NCBI GenBank assembly: GCA_040905285.1 | Contig: JBBDRV010000129.1 | Location: 1 to 6,596, forward strand | Length of the DNA stretch: 6,596 bases | Reading direction: 5' to 3' | From: JBBDRV01 sp040905285 | GTDB lineage: Bacteria; Bacteroidota; Rhodothermia; Balneolales; Balneolaceae | Shown: positions 1 through 6,340 of the stretch, piece after piece | How the letters are laid out: every line of letters starts with the position of its first letter | Numbering within the stretch: position 1 is the first letter of the stretch | Translations under genes and position numbers: made by a program | Notes under the pieces: generated by a model | Told to the model about the DNA's origin: nothing | The model's database searches: none | The model's input: only the letters and a program-made list of their open reading frames with translations

Positions 1-1204
1 TAACGGTAATGGCCGCCTCGATCTCTTCATCGGAGGATATTATCAGGAAGATGTTGATTTCTGGAATCTGTCCGGCACCCGCATCATGCCCGACAGCTAT
101 GAATACGCTACAAATGGCGGGCGAAATTACCTGTTTGAAAACCGGGGAGACGGCACCTTTGCCGACGTAACTGACGAAACGGGACTGAACACCAGAAAGT
201 GGACACTTGCCGCCGCCGCCGCCGACCTCAACGGTTCGGGTTATGTGGACCTCGTGCTTGCCAATGACTATGGTGTGGATGAGCTTTTTATCAATGAGGG
301 GGGTGAAAGGTTCAGAAATGCCGGAGAGAATGCCGGTATTGGATTTATTCCAAAGAGCGGAATGAGCGTGGCCTTCGGTGACATTATGAACCGGGGAGAA
401 TTATCGATCTATATAACAAACATTTCCGAGGCCGGCGTTCTTATGCAGGGGAACAACCTGTGGGTGCCCTCGTCGGAACCGGACCGGGAACAGTTAAAAT
501 TTCGCAATATGGCCGGCAGCATGGGAGTTGAAATTGGTGAATGGGGATATGGTGCCCAGTTCATAGACCTCAATAACAGCGGAAATATCGACTTGTACCT
601 TGCTAACGGTTATATCTCCGCTGAGCCTGATACAGATTACTGGTACGATTTTGCAAAAGTGGTGGGCGGGAACCGGAACATAATCATTGACGCTAAAAAC
701 TGGCCGGATATGAAAGGGCGGTCCTTCTCCGGCTATCAAACGAATAAAATATGGATGAATGACGGAGCCGGCAGGTTTCGCGAAATTGCTTCAGCAGTGG
801 GGGGACGTCTGGAACTGGACAGCAGAGCCATAGCCTATGCAGACCTTTTTGACGATGGATCCATGGATTTGCTTGTGGCAAACCAGAATGGCCCGGTCAG
901 GGTGTACAGAAATCACACCGATCCCCGGAACCAGTGGATCAGCTTCAGTCTTAAAGGAACCGAAAGCAACAGAAGTGGAATCGGGGCTTCCGTGACCCTT
1001 TTCCGTGATGGTGAACAACAAAAAAAAGTAGTATCAGGCGGGGATGCCTTCAGCTCCCAAAGCCAGCGACCTGTCCATTTCGGACTGGGGCTGGATCCAT
1101 CCGTTGAAAAGGCTGTCATAGCCTGGCCTTCGGGCAGGCGACAGGTTATAGAGAATCCGGAACTGAACAGAATTCACGAGATTACGGAAGCCGTCCTGAA
1201 ATGA
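1..1204 (+). CDS. CRTAC1-like FG-GAP/VCBS repeat protein with C-terminal ASPIC/UnbV domain (5' partial)
   Basis: The reading frame (codons begin at base 2) is already open at the window edge, so the start and any signal peptide lie upstream; the ATG at 86 is internal. Several FG-GAP/VCBS-type beta-propeller repeats are visible: NGNGRLDLFIGG at bases 2-37, ADLNGSGYVD near 221-250, a degenerate GDIMNRGEL near 380, IDLNNSGNID near 560 and ADLFDDGSMD near 840. Such DxNxxG loops often bind calcium; several here have lost acidic residues. The C-terminal 80 residues match the ASPIC/UnbV domain: an NRSGIGASV stretch, then SSQSQRPVHFGLG, WPSG and a terminal N-x-IHEITE. Five consecutive GCC codons (209-223) give an alanine run. 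Family members are exported; UnbV is a conserved accessory protein of enediyne clusters, but its molecular role is not settled. The stop overlaps the next gene's start (ATGA), so the two are probably co-translated. Family assignment is firm; function is inferred. Confidence 0.9.
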   Translation, partial: NGNGRLDLFIGGYYQEDVDFWNLSGTRIMPDSYEYATNGGRNYLFENRGDGTFADVTDETGLNTRKWTLAAAAADLNGSGYVDLVLANDYGVDELFINEGGERFRNAGENAGIGFIPKSGMSVAFGDIMNRGELSIYITNISEAGVLMQGNNLWVPSSEPDREQLKFRNMAGSMGVEIGEWGYGAQFIDLNNSGNIDLYLANGYISAEPDTDYWYDFAKVVGGNRNIIIDAKNWPDMKGRSFSGYQTNKIWMNDGAGRFREIASAVGGRLELDSRAIAYADLFDDGSMDLLVANQNGPVRVYRNHTDPRNQWISFSLKGTESNRSGIGASVTLFRDGEQQKKVVSGGDAFSSQSQRPVHFGLGLDPSVEKAVIAWPSGRRQVIENPELNRIHEITEAVLK

Positions 1205-2025
1205 ACATGGCCCCTTCTCAACCAGGAAAACTGGCTCTTTCACTGCCCAAAAGCTATGCGGGTCCACTGTTGATTTCAGGAATTCTTCTGGGAGCCCACT
1301 TTTCATTCGGTATTCTGGACAGCTATCAGAAGCTTGCCGTGGCCATTATTGCCAGCTTTATCACCGAAGCAGCTTTGCACCGGCTGGAAACCGGCAGGTG
1401 GCGCAACATGAGCAGCGCCTACATTTCGGGAATCAGCGCGGGGATTCTGGTCAGGTCGCCGCTGTTCTGGCCTTTCGCCCTGTGCTCGATGATCTCCATT
1501 GCATCCAAGTATGTTCTCCGTTACAGAGGACGTCATCTTTGGAACCCGACGAATTTTGGCGTGGTCGCCATTATCCTTCTGGCTTCAGACAGCGCTGCCA
1601 TTCTGAGCATCCAGTGGGGAAGCAACATGTGGGCGATGCTTGTCATCTGGATTGTCGGCTTTGTGACAATTTACAGATTGAACAGGTTGAATATCTGTGC
1701 TGTTTATGTACTCTCGTTTCTGGTGTTTGCGTGGTTCCGCAGCCTGATTTCGGGGGATCCCTTTTTAGCGGAAGCAGCGCCGCTGACCGGACCCATGTAT
1801 CAGCTTTTCGTTTTGTTTATGATCACGGATCCCAAAACCACAGTCTCATCCGGAACCGGCCAGGGAATGGTTGCATTCATGATCGCCTTCCTGGAATTTT
1901 TCTTCCGGCTCCTGGAAGCTGTCTATGCCCCTTTTTACGCTCTGTTCATCGTCGGTCCCGTCGCCATTCTCATAGAGGAAAAATATCGTGACCGCCGGAA
2001 GAAAAAATCCGGTCATCATTCCTGA
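1201..2025 (+). CDS. UnbU-like integral membrane protein, NqrB/RnfD superfamily
   Basis: A 274-residue polytopic inner-membrane protein. Hydrophobic segments lie roughly at residues 21-39, 43-60, 72-84, 88-106, 117-134, 143-158, 164-183, 199-209 and 223-257, ending in a basic cytoplasmic-like tail (KYRDRRKKK). Two motifs support the NqrB/RnfD/UnbU superfamily: WNPTNFG at 114-120 and FMITDPKTT at 206-214. In NqrB and RnfD a TDP segment lies in the same kind of context, and those proteins carry FMN on a threonine of an SGAT motif. No SGAT is seen here, only SSGTG at 216-220, so covalent flavin binding is doubtful. No other Rnf or Nqr subunit is in the window, so this is not part of a visible ion-pumping complex. 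The ATG at 1201 overlaps the upstream TGA by four bases, which decides the start, although ATG 1207 is also possible. UnbV-UnbU pairing is known from enediyne clusters. The role (export, redox or resistance) is unknown. Confidence 0.85.
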   Translation: MNMAPSQPGKLALSLPKSYAGPLLISGILLGAHFSFGILDSYQKLAVAIIASFITEAALHRLETGRWRNMSSAYISGISAGILVRSPLFWPFALCSMISIASKYVLRYRGRHLWNPTNFGVVAIILLASDSAAILSIQWGSNMWAMLVIWIVGFVTIYRLNRLNICAVYVLSFLVFAWFRSLISGDPFLAEAAPLTGPMYQLFVLFMITDPKTTVSSGTGQGMVAFMIAFLEFFFRLLEAVYAPFYALFIVGPVAILIEEKYRDRRKKKSGHHS

Positions 2026-2043
2026 GGTGGTGATCCGAATCCG

Positions 2044-3579
2044 TTATCTGTTATCCAGGGAAACCGCCGTATGGTCATACCTGTTCCGTCTTTCAGGATT
2101 TAGCAGGCCCGCAGTGTTCCAGGGTTCTATCCGTTCCCGGACAGCGTCCGTAAATGCAGCTATGGAACTTCCGGAAATACCGGCAGCGGTCATGGATTGC
2201 AGTTCGGAAAATGTTTCCCTTACCATGTTCTGAATCTTTTCGTCACCGGCTCCCAGAAAATCTCCGGTGATTTTTCCCGCCAGCCGGTCCTGTTCACAGG
2301 AGATTGTACAGGCAAAATAGATCATCGAATATGCGTGAAACAGCTTGAAATGGGTCCGGCTCATATAACATCCCGCAACCAGCAGATCGATCAGTTCCAG
2401 CTCTCTGTAAAAAGATGTCTGGTGCAGGGCAAACCGCTGCCTCATCTCCTTTTTTCGGCCCCAGGAATCTGCAACAATGTCCAGTGTGCGTTCAAGTCCG
2501 TGTAATGTGTGGGCAATGCCGGTACTGTGCAGAGGATCAACAAACCCTGCCGTGTGATTCAGTGCAATCCAGTTTTCCCCGCAGATCCGGTTCATTTTCC
2601 GCTGAAGTCTTCCCGTTTGGATAATTTTGCCGGGGGTCCGGGCCAGCTTCGCCTCGGAAAAGCTTTTCTGTATGGACGGATAGCCGGAGACCAGGGCCTC
2701 CCATTTATTTATATTTTTCCTGTCATCCCGCAATTCGCCATCCCTCATTGAAGCGGAACCGGTCCTGTCTATGACAAACCCGGCACTTAAAAGGTCGTTA
2801 TTGAATCTCAGGTTCCACATCCATCCCTCCCGGAGCAAATGATGCAATGCTGAATGATCCGGATCATAGGGATACCGTCCTGTATAATACCCGTACTCGT
2901 GTAAAACCCGGCTCCACCGCTCCACCCCCCTGAAATGCGAATACAGTGAAAATGAGTTTGTATGGAAATGTCCGGAAGAGGATGATACGCCGAAAAGATC
3001 CGATGCCAGCCGCGGTGAGCCCGTCGCATCGATGAGCAATTCGCACTCGAGCATCAGCCGGGAATTATTCCGAACCGCTTCCAGCTCCAGTACCGCATCT
3101 CTGTCGGTTTTCCGGACAACAGAGGTTTTATCCAGATAAACGATCCCCGCCTCCAGAACTTTTTGAACCAGGAATGAATCGACATCGGATCTGAACCAGT
3201 TGGTATCCGAATCGGAATCATTACTGCTTGCAGCAACCAGAAGCTCATTGGGGTTGTCCCTGCCGGTTTTATACTGCTCCCCCCTGTTATGTGCGTAATA
3301 GCTGAATCCTCTTTTAATACCACATAAAATATCAGGATGGCATTTTTGCCAGCTGCCATACCGGGAAAGGCCGCTTAAGAATGGCAGCCCGTACCTTTCA
3401 GAAAAGCTTCGAAGGATCATGTCGGCAAGAGGGGTGGACGATTCGCCCACGGCAAACCGGGGGTGACTGCTTTTTTCGATGAGACAGACGGAAAGGCCGA
3501 TCCTGCCGAGGGCAAGTGCGGCAATGGATCCCGCAAAACCGGATCCTGCCACTATGATATCAAATTTGTATCGGCTCAT
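2044..3579 (-). CDS. FAD-dependent oxidoreductase of the flavin-dependent (tryptophan-type) halogenase family
   Basis: A 511-residue protein, close to the usual 500-550 of flavin-dependent halogenases. The N-terminus is a Rossmann FAD site (GSGFAGS, residues 12-18, ending at E35). GESSTP at 45-50 is the typical GExxxP segment. K89, in GIKRGFSYY, sits where halogenases keep the lysine that handles hypohalous acid. DATG at 184-187 is the second nucleotide-binding signature. FVDPLHSTG at 346-354 matches the FxxPxxSxG halogenase motif. Two departures stand out. The WxWxIP motif reads WMWNLR (253-258), and the GD of the usual GDAAGF reads NH (341-342). Halogenation is therefore plausible but unproven; hydroxylation or another flavin oxidation is an alternative. 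No flavin reductase is in the window, so reduced flavin would come from elsewhere. This is the last gene of the minus-strand operon: its ATG follows the radical SAM stop directly, without a Shine-Dalgarno sequence, which suggests translational coupling. Confidence 0.85.
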   Translation of the reverse strand: MSRYKFDIIVAGSGFAGSIAALALGRIGLSVCLIEKSSHPRFAVGESSTPLADMILRSFSERYGLPFLSGLSRYGSWQKCHPDILCGIKRGFSYYAHNRGEQYKTGRDNPNELLVAASSNDSDSDTNWFRSDVDSFLVQKVLEAGIVYLDKTSVVRKTDRDAVLELEAVRNNSRLMLECELLIDATGSPRLASDLFGVSSSSGHFHTNSFSLYSHFRGVERWSRVLHEYGYYTGRYPYDPDHSALHHLLREGWMWNLRFNNDLLSAGFVIDRTGSASMRDGELRDDRKNINKWEALVSGYPSIQKSFSEAKLARTPGKIIQTGRLQRKMNRICGENWIALNHTAGFVDPLHSTGIAHTLHGLERTLDIVADSWGRKKEMRQRFALHQTSFYRELELIDLLVAGCYMSRTHFKLFHAYSMIYFACTISCEQDRLAGKITGDFLGAGDEKIQNMVRETFSELQSMTAAGISGSSIAAFTDAVRERIEPWNTAGLLNPERRNRYDHTAVSLDNR

Positions 3580-4518
3580 TCAGTTCGTTGAATCCGTGCA
3601 TGGGCAACTGATTCGGGGAAGCAACTTTTGCTCCAGGTTCATACGGTTCAGCCTTTCCTCTCTTTTCCTGAAGCAAACATTGCATGCCGAAAACGCTTCA
3701 AGACCCCACGTATCGGCAAAAACCCGCCCGAGTTTCAGGTTTAATGCCCGGTCGAACACCTCTTCAAGGGCCTCCAGCGTTGGAGGTTCATACAGCCCCT
3801 CCTGCTGCAGTTGATCCATGATTCCGTTTCCGGCCCTTGTCGGAATAATGGAACAGGCACCGACTCCACGACTGAAAGCAAACTCAACAGACCTGAGACA
3901 CCAGTGCAGATTTTCTGCAGGATCTGTCAGATATGGAGGGTTGAGAAGTACGAACGCCCGGCTGTTTATATTACCGTTATTCAAAAAGCGAACCGCCCCG
4001 CTAAAATTTTGAAGAGTGATTTTCTTGTTTAGCCTGGGAAGCACTTCGGGATGAATCGTCTCCAGGCCCAGAGCAACCTCCAGCTTCCCGTCCAGCAAAT
4101 CCCTGAAATTCAACATCTGTTCACCACAGAGTCTCGGATGATTTTCGACGATAACATGCCTGAAATCGCTCAGAAGATCGCAGATATCAGAATAATCGCC
4201 GGGAGGGATTGCCCGGCGGTCAAAAAAGTTTCCGTTGTTGTACAGTTTGACCGTTTTCGCCTTTGGCAGCTGTTCGAGTGCAAATCTGATCTGTTCCGGA
4301 ATGGCCCCCCGTGGAGTCGGCCCGTCGAGGGTGTTCTTCCACAGGTCACACATGATGCACCTGAACATGCATTCCCGGTTTGTGAGAAATATTGTGTTTA
4401 CAGCATGTACAGTGCCGTCTGCCGCGGGCTCCCGCTCGTGAAGAAAAAAATAGGGCCGGTATGGATCTGTGGCGTTTTTTGCCGGCCGGCAGTTCAGAAG
4501 TTCCTGTTCATTGGCCAT
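3580..4518 (-). CDS. Radical SAM protein, archaeosine-synthase RaSEA/Elp3-like group
   Basis: A 312-residue enzyme with the radical SAM iron-sulfur motif CMFRCIMC (C50, C54, C57; Cx3Cx2C). These cysteines bind the 4Fe-4S cluster that cleaves S-adenosylmethionine to start radical chemistry. Further stretches such as LYNNGNFFD (92-100), ENHPRL (125-130), GLETIHPEVLPRLNKK (151-166) and IPTRAGNG (225-232) resemble, from memory, the RaSEA/TIGR01210-type radical SAM proteins, which act on a lysine adduct in archaeosine tRNA modification in archaea. No tRNA-guanine transglycosylase or ArcS partner is present, so a different substrate is likely. The C-terminus has C279-x2-C282 and C305-x-C307, which could hold an auxiliary Fe-S cluster or zinc. 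No SPASM domain or cobalamin domain is evident. The ATG lies 9 bases after the stop of the upstream ligase and the gene abuts the halogenase-like gene, so all three are one transcription unit. The radical SAM call is firm; the subgroup is tentative. Confidence 0.9.
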   Translation of the reverse strand: MANEQELLNCRPAKNATDPYRPYFFLHEREPAADGTVHAVNTIFLTNRECMFRCIMCDLWKNTLDGPTPRGAIPEQIRFALEQLPKAKTVKLYNNGNFFDRRAIPPGDYSDICDLLSDFRHVIVENHPRLCGEQMLNFRDLLDGKLEVALGLETIHPEVLPRLNKKITLQNFSGAVRFLNNGNINSRAFVLLNPPYLTDPAENLHWCLRSVEFAFSRGVGACSIIPTRAGNGIMDQLQQEGLYEPPTLEALEEVFDRALNLKLGRVFADTWGLEAFSACNVCFRKREERLNRMNLEQKLLPRISCPCTDSTN

Positions 4519-4527
4519 ATTTCCCGC

Positions 4528-5895
4528 TCATTGACCGTAAAGAGATGAAAAATAGTTCCTGTATTCGGTTTCATTTCCCTGTAAAATCTTTGCGGTATCC
4601 TTTTCCTCCGCCACCCCGTGCTGAAATCTGCGCTTCGGAAATACCGGCAGGTCAAAGCCGGTAACCGCCTTAACGCCGCGGCTGACGATGTCCCCTTTCA
4701 GACTGTACAATTCTTCATGTTTCCAGCGGGTCAGGTGGACAAACGGAATTCCTTCAGATACGTCTATCACATTCGGCAGGGAATAGGGACTGAAAGCACG
4801 GAATCCGAAATGGTTTGCCGGTGCATACGTCCGCACGTGTCCCCGGCTTTGTCCGCCGGAATAGGTAAGCGAGTGTTTGAGTTTATCCACTCCCCACCCT
4901 TCATGATACAGCAACGGATTCCCGAGTACACTCCGAATGGTCAATTCGGGATTTTCTTCAATCGGATAATCTTTCAGGTTTTCATCCCCGCCTTCCCCGC
5001 TGACAAGGTGCGTCCATTCGGGATACCGCTCCCGTATCTTTCTGCACAATGTGAGAGCCATGACGGCCGCCTCGACATCCCGGTGCTTGTAATCTTCAAT
5101 CACATCAATCGCCTGCCTGTAGTCAAAATCGGATATGCCGGCTTCCATAACTTCCAGAAACATGGAAAGTCCGGTCTGATCCAGAAATTCGCGGGACTGT
5201 CTTGTATCCGGACCTTCCCCCGCCGAAAGAGTGAACGCCTTGAGCCTGGCCGGCGACTGGCCCGCTTCCAGGATCAGGTGATAGAGGACAAGAAAAACAG
5301 AGCCGCTGTCTATGCCGCCGGAGAAGAGAACCCCCACCGGTTCCTCTTCGGGTATCCGGGTCAGCCATTTGCGGCACTCTTCAGCCATTGAGCCAATATA
5401 GGCTTTGCCAACCTCATCCAGATCATCTGCCAGTACATTTTGCCGCGGGCTGAAATAACGTTTATAGTCCGGGTTCGGGTCCGGACACCCGACGACGGAA
5501 AGGCGCACGACATAATGTGCCGGCACCATTCTCGTATAAGCGGGGCGAAACTGTGAATGAAGGCCGATTCTTTTTAAATAACGGTAAATCTCATCAATCC
5601 TTTCAGCGACAATCAGGAGGGGGCCCTGTTTCTGTTTTGCCATAAAATAGCGCATGGGCCGGGCGATGGACCGGGACATATATACGTCCCGCCCCACCTT
5701 CCTGACAATCGCAAAAGATCCGTCGACCTCTCTGACCTTTTCCGGATCTCCTGAAGCCACCCTTTCTTCAGCTTCATTCACACTCATATTGAGAATCTGG
5801 TTTTTTTCGGGATCCAGCAGGTTGACAAAATCGTTCAGCTGCTCTTCTGTATAAGCCATAAAAATACTTGTTCGATCTGGATTGTTATTCGGCAC
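4528..5895 (-). CDS. Asparagine-synthetase-like ATP-dependent ligase without the glutaminase cysteine
   Basis: A 455-residue protein of the asparagine synthetase B/beta-lactam synthetase superfamily. The N-terminal half keeps remnants of the class II amidotransferase fold (DGSFAIV, 58-64; a RPMRYFMA strand, 79-86). It lacks the catalytic Cys2 that cuts glutamine, and the first cysteine is C137. The C-terminal half has the PP-loop SGGIDSGS (192-199), which binds ATP, SGEGGDE (299-305), equivalent to the SGEGxDE of AsnB, and a basic PKRRFQHG segment (420-427) at the place of the late catalytic lysine region. Family members adenylate a carboxylate and attack it with an amine, giving asparagine, a beta-lactam or a lasso-peptide macrolactam. 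Losing the cysteine points to an amine other than glutamine-derived ammonia. The start is uncertain: GTG 5895 is the first possible start after an in-frame stop and has GAGG 10 bases upstream. ATG 5859 (443 residues) lacks a Shine-Dalgarno but is equally plausible. It is the first gene of the three-gene operon. Confidence 0.88.
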   Translation of the reverse strand: MPNNNPDRTSIFMAYTEEQLNDFVNLLDPEKNQILNMSVNEAEERVASGDPEKVREVDGSFAIVRKVGRDVYMSRSIARPMRYFMAKQKQGPLLIVAERIDEIYRYLKRIGLHSQFRPAYTRMVPAHYVVRLSVVGCPDPNPDYKRYFSPRQNVLADDLDEVGKAYIGSMAEECRKWLTRIPEEEPVGVLFSGGIDSGSVFLVLYHLILEAGQSPARLKAFTLSAGEGPDTRQSREFLDQTGLSMFLEVMEAGISDFDYRQAIDVIEDYKHRDVEAAVMALTLCRKIRERYPEWTHLVSGEGGDENLKDYPIEENPELTIRSVLGNPLLYHEGWGVDKLKHSLTYSGGQSRGHVRTYAPANHFGFRAFSPYSLPNVIDVSEGIPFVHLTRWKHEELYSLKGDIVSRGVKAVTGFDLPVFPKRRFQHGVAEEKDTAKILQGNETEYRNYFSSLYGQ

Positions 5896-5973
5896 ACCTG
5901 CCCGACCTCAGCTCACCCCCTGGCGGCGCACTGTGAATCCGGCACCCACCGGTTCTGTTCAGGTGAAATCGTC

Positions 5974-6000
5974 CTGGATTTGAAGCTGCTTCAAATCCAG
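5974..6000. repeat. Perfect 12-bp inverted repeat with 3-base centre
   Basis: The arms CTGGATTTGAAG (5974-5985) and CTTCAAATCCAG (5989-6000) are exact reverse complements around CTG. The structure lies about 80-105 bases upstream of the ligase start. There is no run of T after it on either strand, so it is not a normal intrinsic terminator. It could be a dimeric regulator's operator or, as RNA, a strong leader hairpin of the minus-strand operon. Confidence 0.8.
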
Positions 6001-6025
6001 AAACAGGACAACAGCCCGGTTCGTG

Positions 6026-6057
6026 TAAAAGTACTCCGGAGAAGATCCTCAGGCAAA
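6026..6057 (-). promoter_or_regulatory. Candidate Bacteroidota-type promoter for the minus-strand operon
   Basis: Read on the minus strand, TTTG (6057-6054) is followed after 20 bases by TACTTTTA (6033-6026). This is one base short of the TAnnTTTG -7 element that Bacteroidota sigma factors use with a -33 TTTG. The TTTG is the end of a nine-T run. Transcription would begin near 6020, giving a leader of about 125 bases that contains the perfect 12-bp dyad. It is a pattern match only and depends on the organism being from that lineage. Confidence 0.3.
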
Positions 6058-6132
6058 AAAAAATGCAGGTATTACGGACTTTCCGGCAGGCGGTCTGTCA
6101 CCCGGGCCGGCTTCGGGGGGGGTCGAAAGCTA

Positions 6133-6180
6133 CCGGCATACCGGACCTGTATATTCCCGGCATACCGGACCCGTATATTC
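6133..6180. repeat. Tandem 24-bp direct repeat, two copies
   Basis: Units 6133-6156 and 6157-6180 are identical except for T at 6147-6148 region versus C in the second copy (one mismatch). Each starts with CCGGCATA and ends with GTATATTC. A third CCGGCATA occurs at 6196-6203, at the left edge of the next palindrome. The unit is a multiple of three, so it stays in frame in any overlapping small ORF. It could be a duplicated protein-binding site, a variable-number repeat, or part of a repeat-containing small peptide gene. Confidence 0.85.
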
Positions 6181-6198
6181 GTGTACTTGTATAAACCG

Positions 6199-6223
6199 GC
6201 ATAAGCTTATTATGAGCTTATGC
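6199..6223. repeat. 9-bp palindrome with 7-base centre
   Basis: The arms GCATAAGCT (6199-6207) and AGCTTATGC (6215-6223) are exact reverse complements. It sits about 20 bases upstream of the TTGACA-like box of the plus-strand gene, a fitting place for a regulator's operator. No T run follows on either strand. Confidence 0.7.
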
Positions 6224-6243
6224 ACAGAAATAAATCTCATTAT

Positions 6244-6272
6244 TTGACATAAACTGGATCTTGTATTATTTA
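6244..6272 (+). promoter_or_regulatory. Candidate promoter for the lipoprotein gene
   Basis: TTGACA (6244-6249) is an exact sigma-70 -35 box. At 17 bases downstream is TATTTA (6267-6272), a weak -10; the better TATTAT (6264-6269) is only 14 bases away. The surrounding 30 bases are AT-rich within a GC-richer region. The leader to the TTG start would be about 60-70 bases and contains the hairpin at 6272-6298. If the host uses a Bacteroidota-type sigma factor, this match may be meaningless. Confidence 0.25.
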
Positions 6273-6298
6273 GTGGGCTACCTTTTGGTCGCCCGACT
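6272..6298. repeat. Imperfect hairpin in the lipoprotein gene's leader
   Basis: GGGC-T-ACC (6275-6282), loop TTTT (6283-6286), then GGT-C-GCCC (6287-6294) form an 8-position stem with one mismatch. AGT (6272-6274) and ACT (6296-6298) extend it past a single bulged G. It lies 42 bases before the TTG start. There is no T run after it on either strand, so a terminator is unlikely; a 5' leader structure or an operator fits better. Confidence 0.55.
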
Positions 6299-6340
6299 CA
6301 TAGCTTAATAATCACAGCTCCATAAAAGACAGAGACCCCG

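Larger units (their letters stand above)
5896..6340. other. Gene-poor divergent control region
   Basis: About 445 bases separate the minus-strand operon from the plus-strand lipoprotein gene, so both transcription units start from here. The region holds three dyads (5974-6000, 6199-6223, 6272-6298), a 24-bp tandem duplication (6133-6180), an A9 run (6055-6063), a G8 run (6115-6122) and promoter-like boxes in both directions. Only short, poorly supported open frames exist. One on the minus strand (6130-6240, 36 codons) crosses the tandem repeat; one on the plus strand (5980-6204, TTG start) does too. I see no tRNA and no known riboswitch. Confidence 0.75.

Noticed and set aside
1398..1991. 197-codon + strand frame overlapping the UnbU-like gene
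   Set aside because: It lies in a different frame inside a well-supported membrane protein gene; the product is rich in His, Cys and Arg without domain features, typical of an out-of-frame read.
1..2025. Calling the locus an enediyne cluster
   Set aside because: UnbV and UnbU homologues also occur widely without enediyne genes; no iterative PKS, thioesterase or UnbL-type gene is in the window.
1988..2043. Possible terminator between the convergent UnbU-like and halogenase-like genes
   Set aside because: Only a short CCGGA/TCCGG stem with an A-rich loop and weak pairings exist, with no T run on either strand, so no terminator is called in the 18-base gap.
3580..4518. Calling the radical SAM gene a true archaeosine synthase subunit
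   Set aside because: The resemblance is from memory of motifs only, and no tRNA-guanine transglycosylase or ArcS-like partner is present.
4618..5391. 257-codon open frame on the + strand opposite the ligase gene
   Set aside because: It is antisense to a clear AsnB-family gene with intact motifs, its product has no recognisable domain, and its composition is that of a shadow frame.
5974..6063. Intrinsic terminator from the 12-bp dyad or the A9/T9 run
   Set aside because: The dyad has no following T run on either strand, and the T9 run on the minus strand has no strong stem directly before it.
5980..6204. 74-codon + strand frame starting at TTG inside the 12-bp dyad, with PAYRTCIF/PAYRTRIF near its end
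   Set aside because: The start lies within the inverted repeat, the composition is random-looking and basic, and the repeat mismatch changes an amino acid (Cys/Arg), unlike in the minus-strand frame. Coding is not supported.
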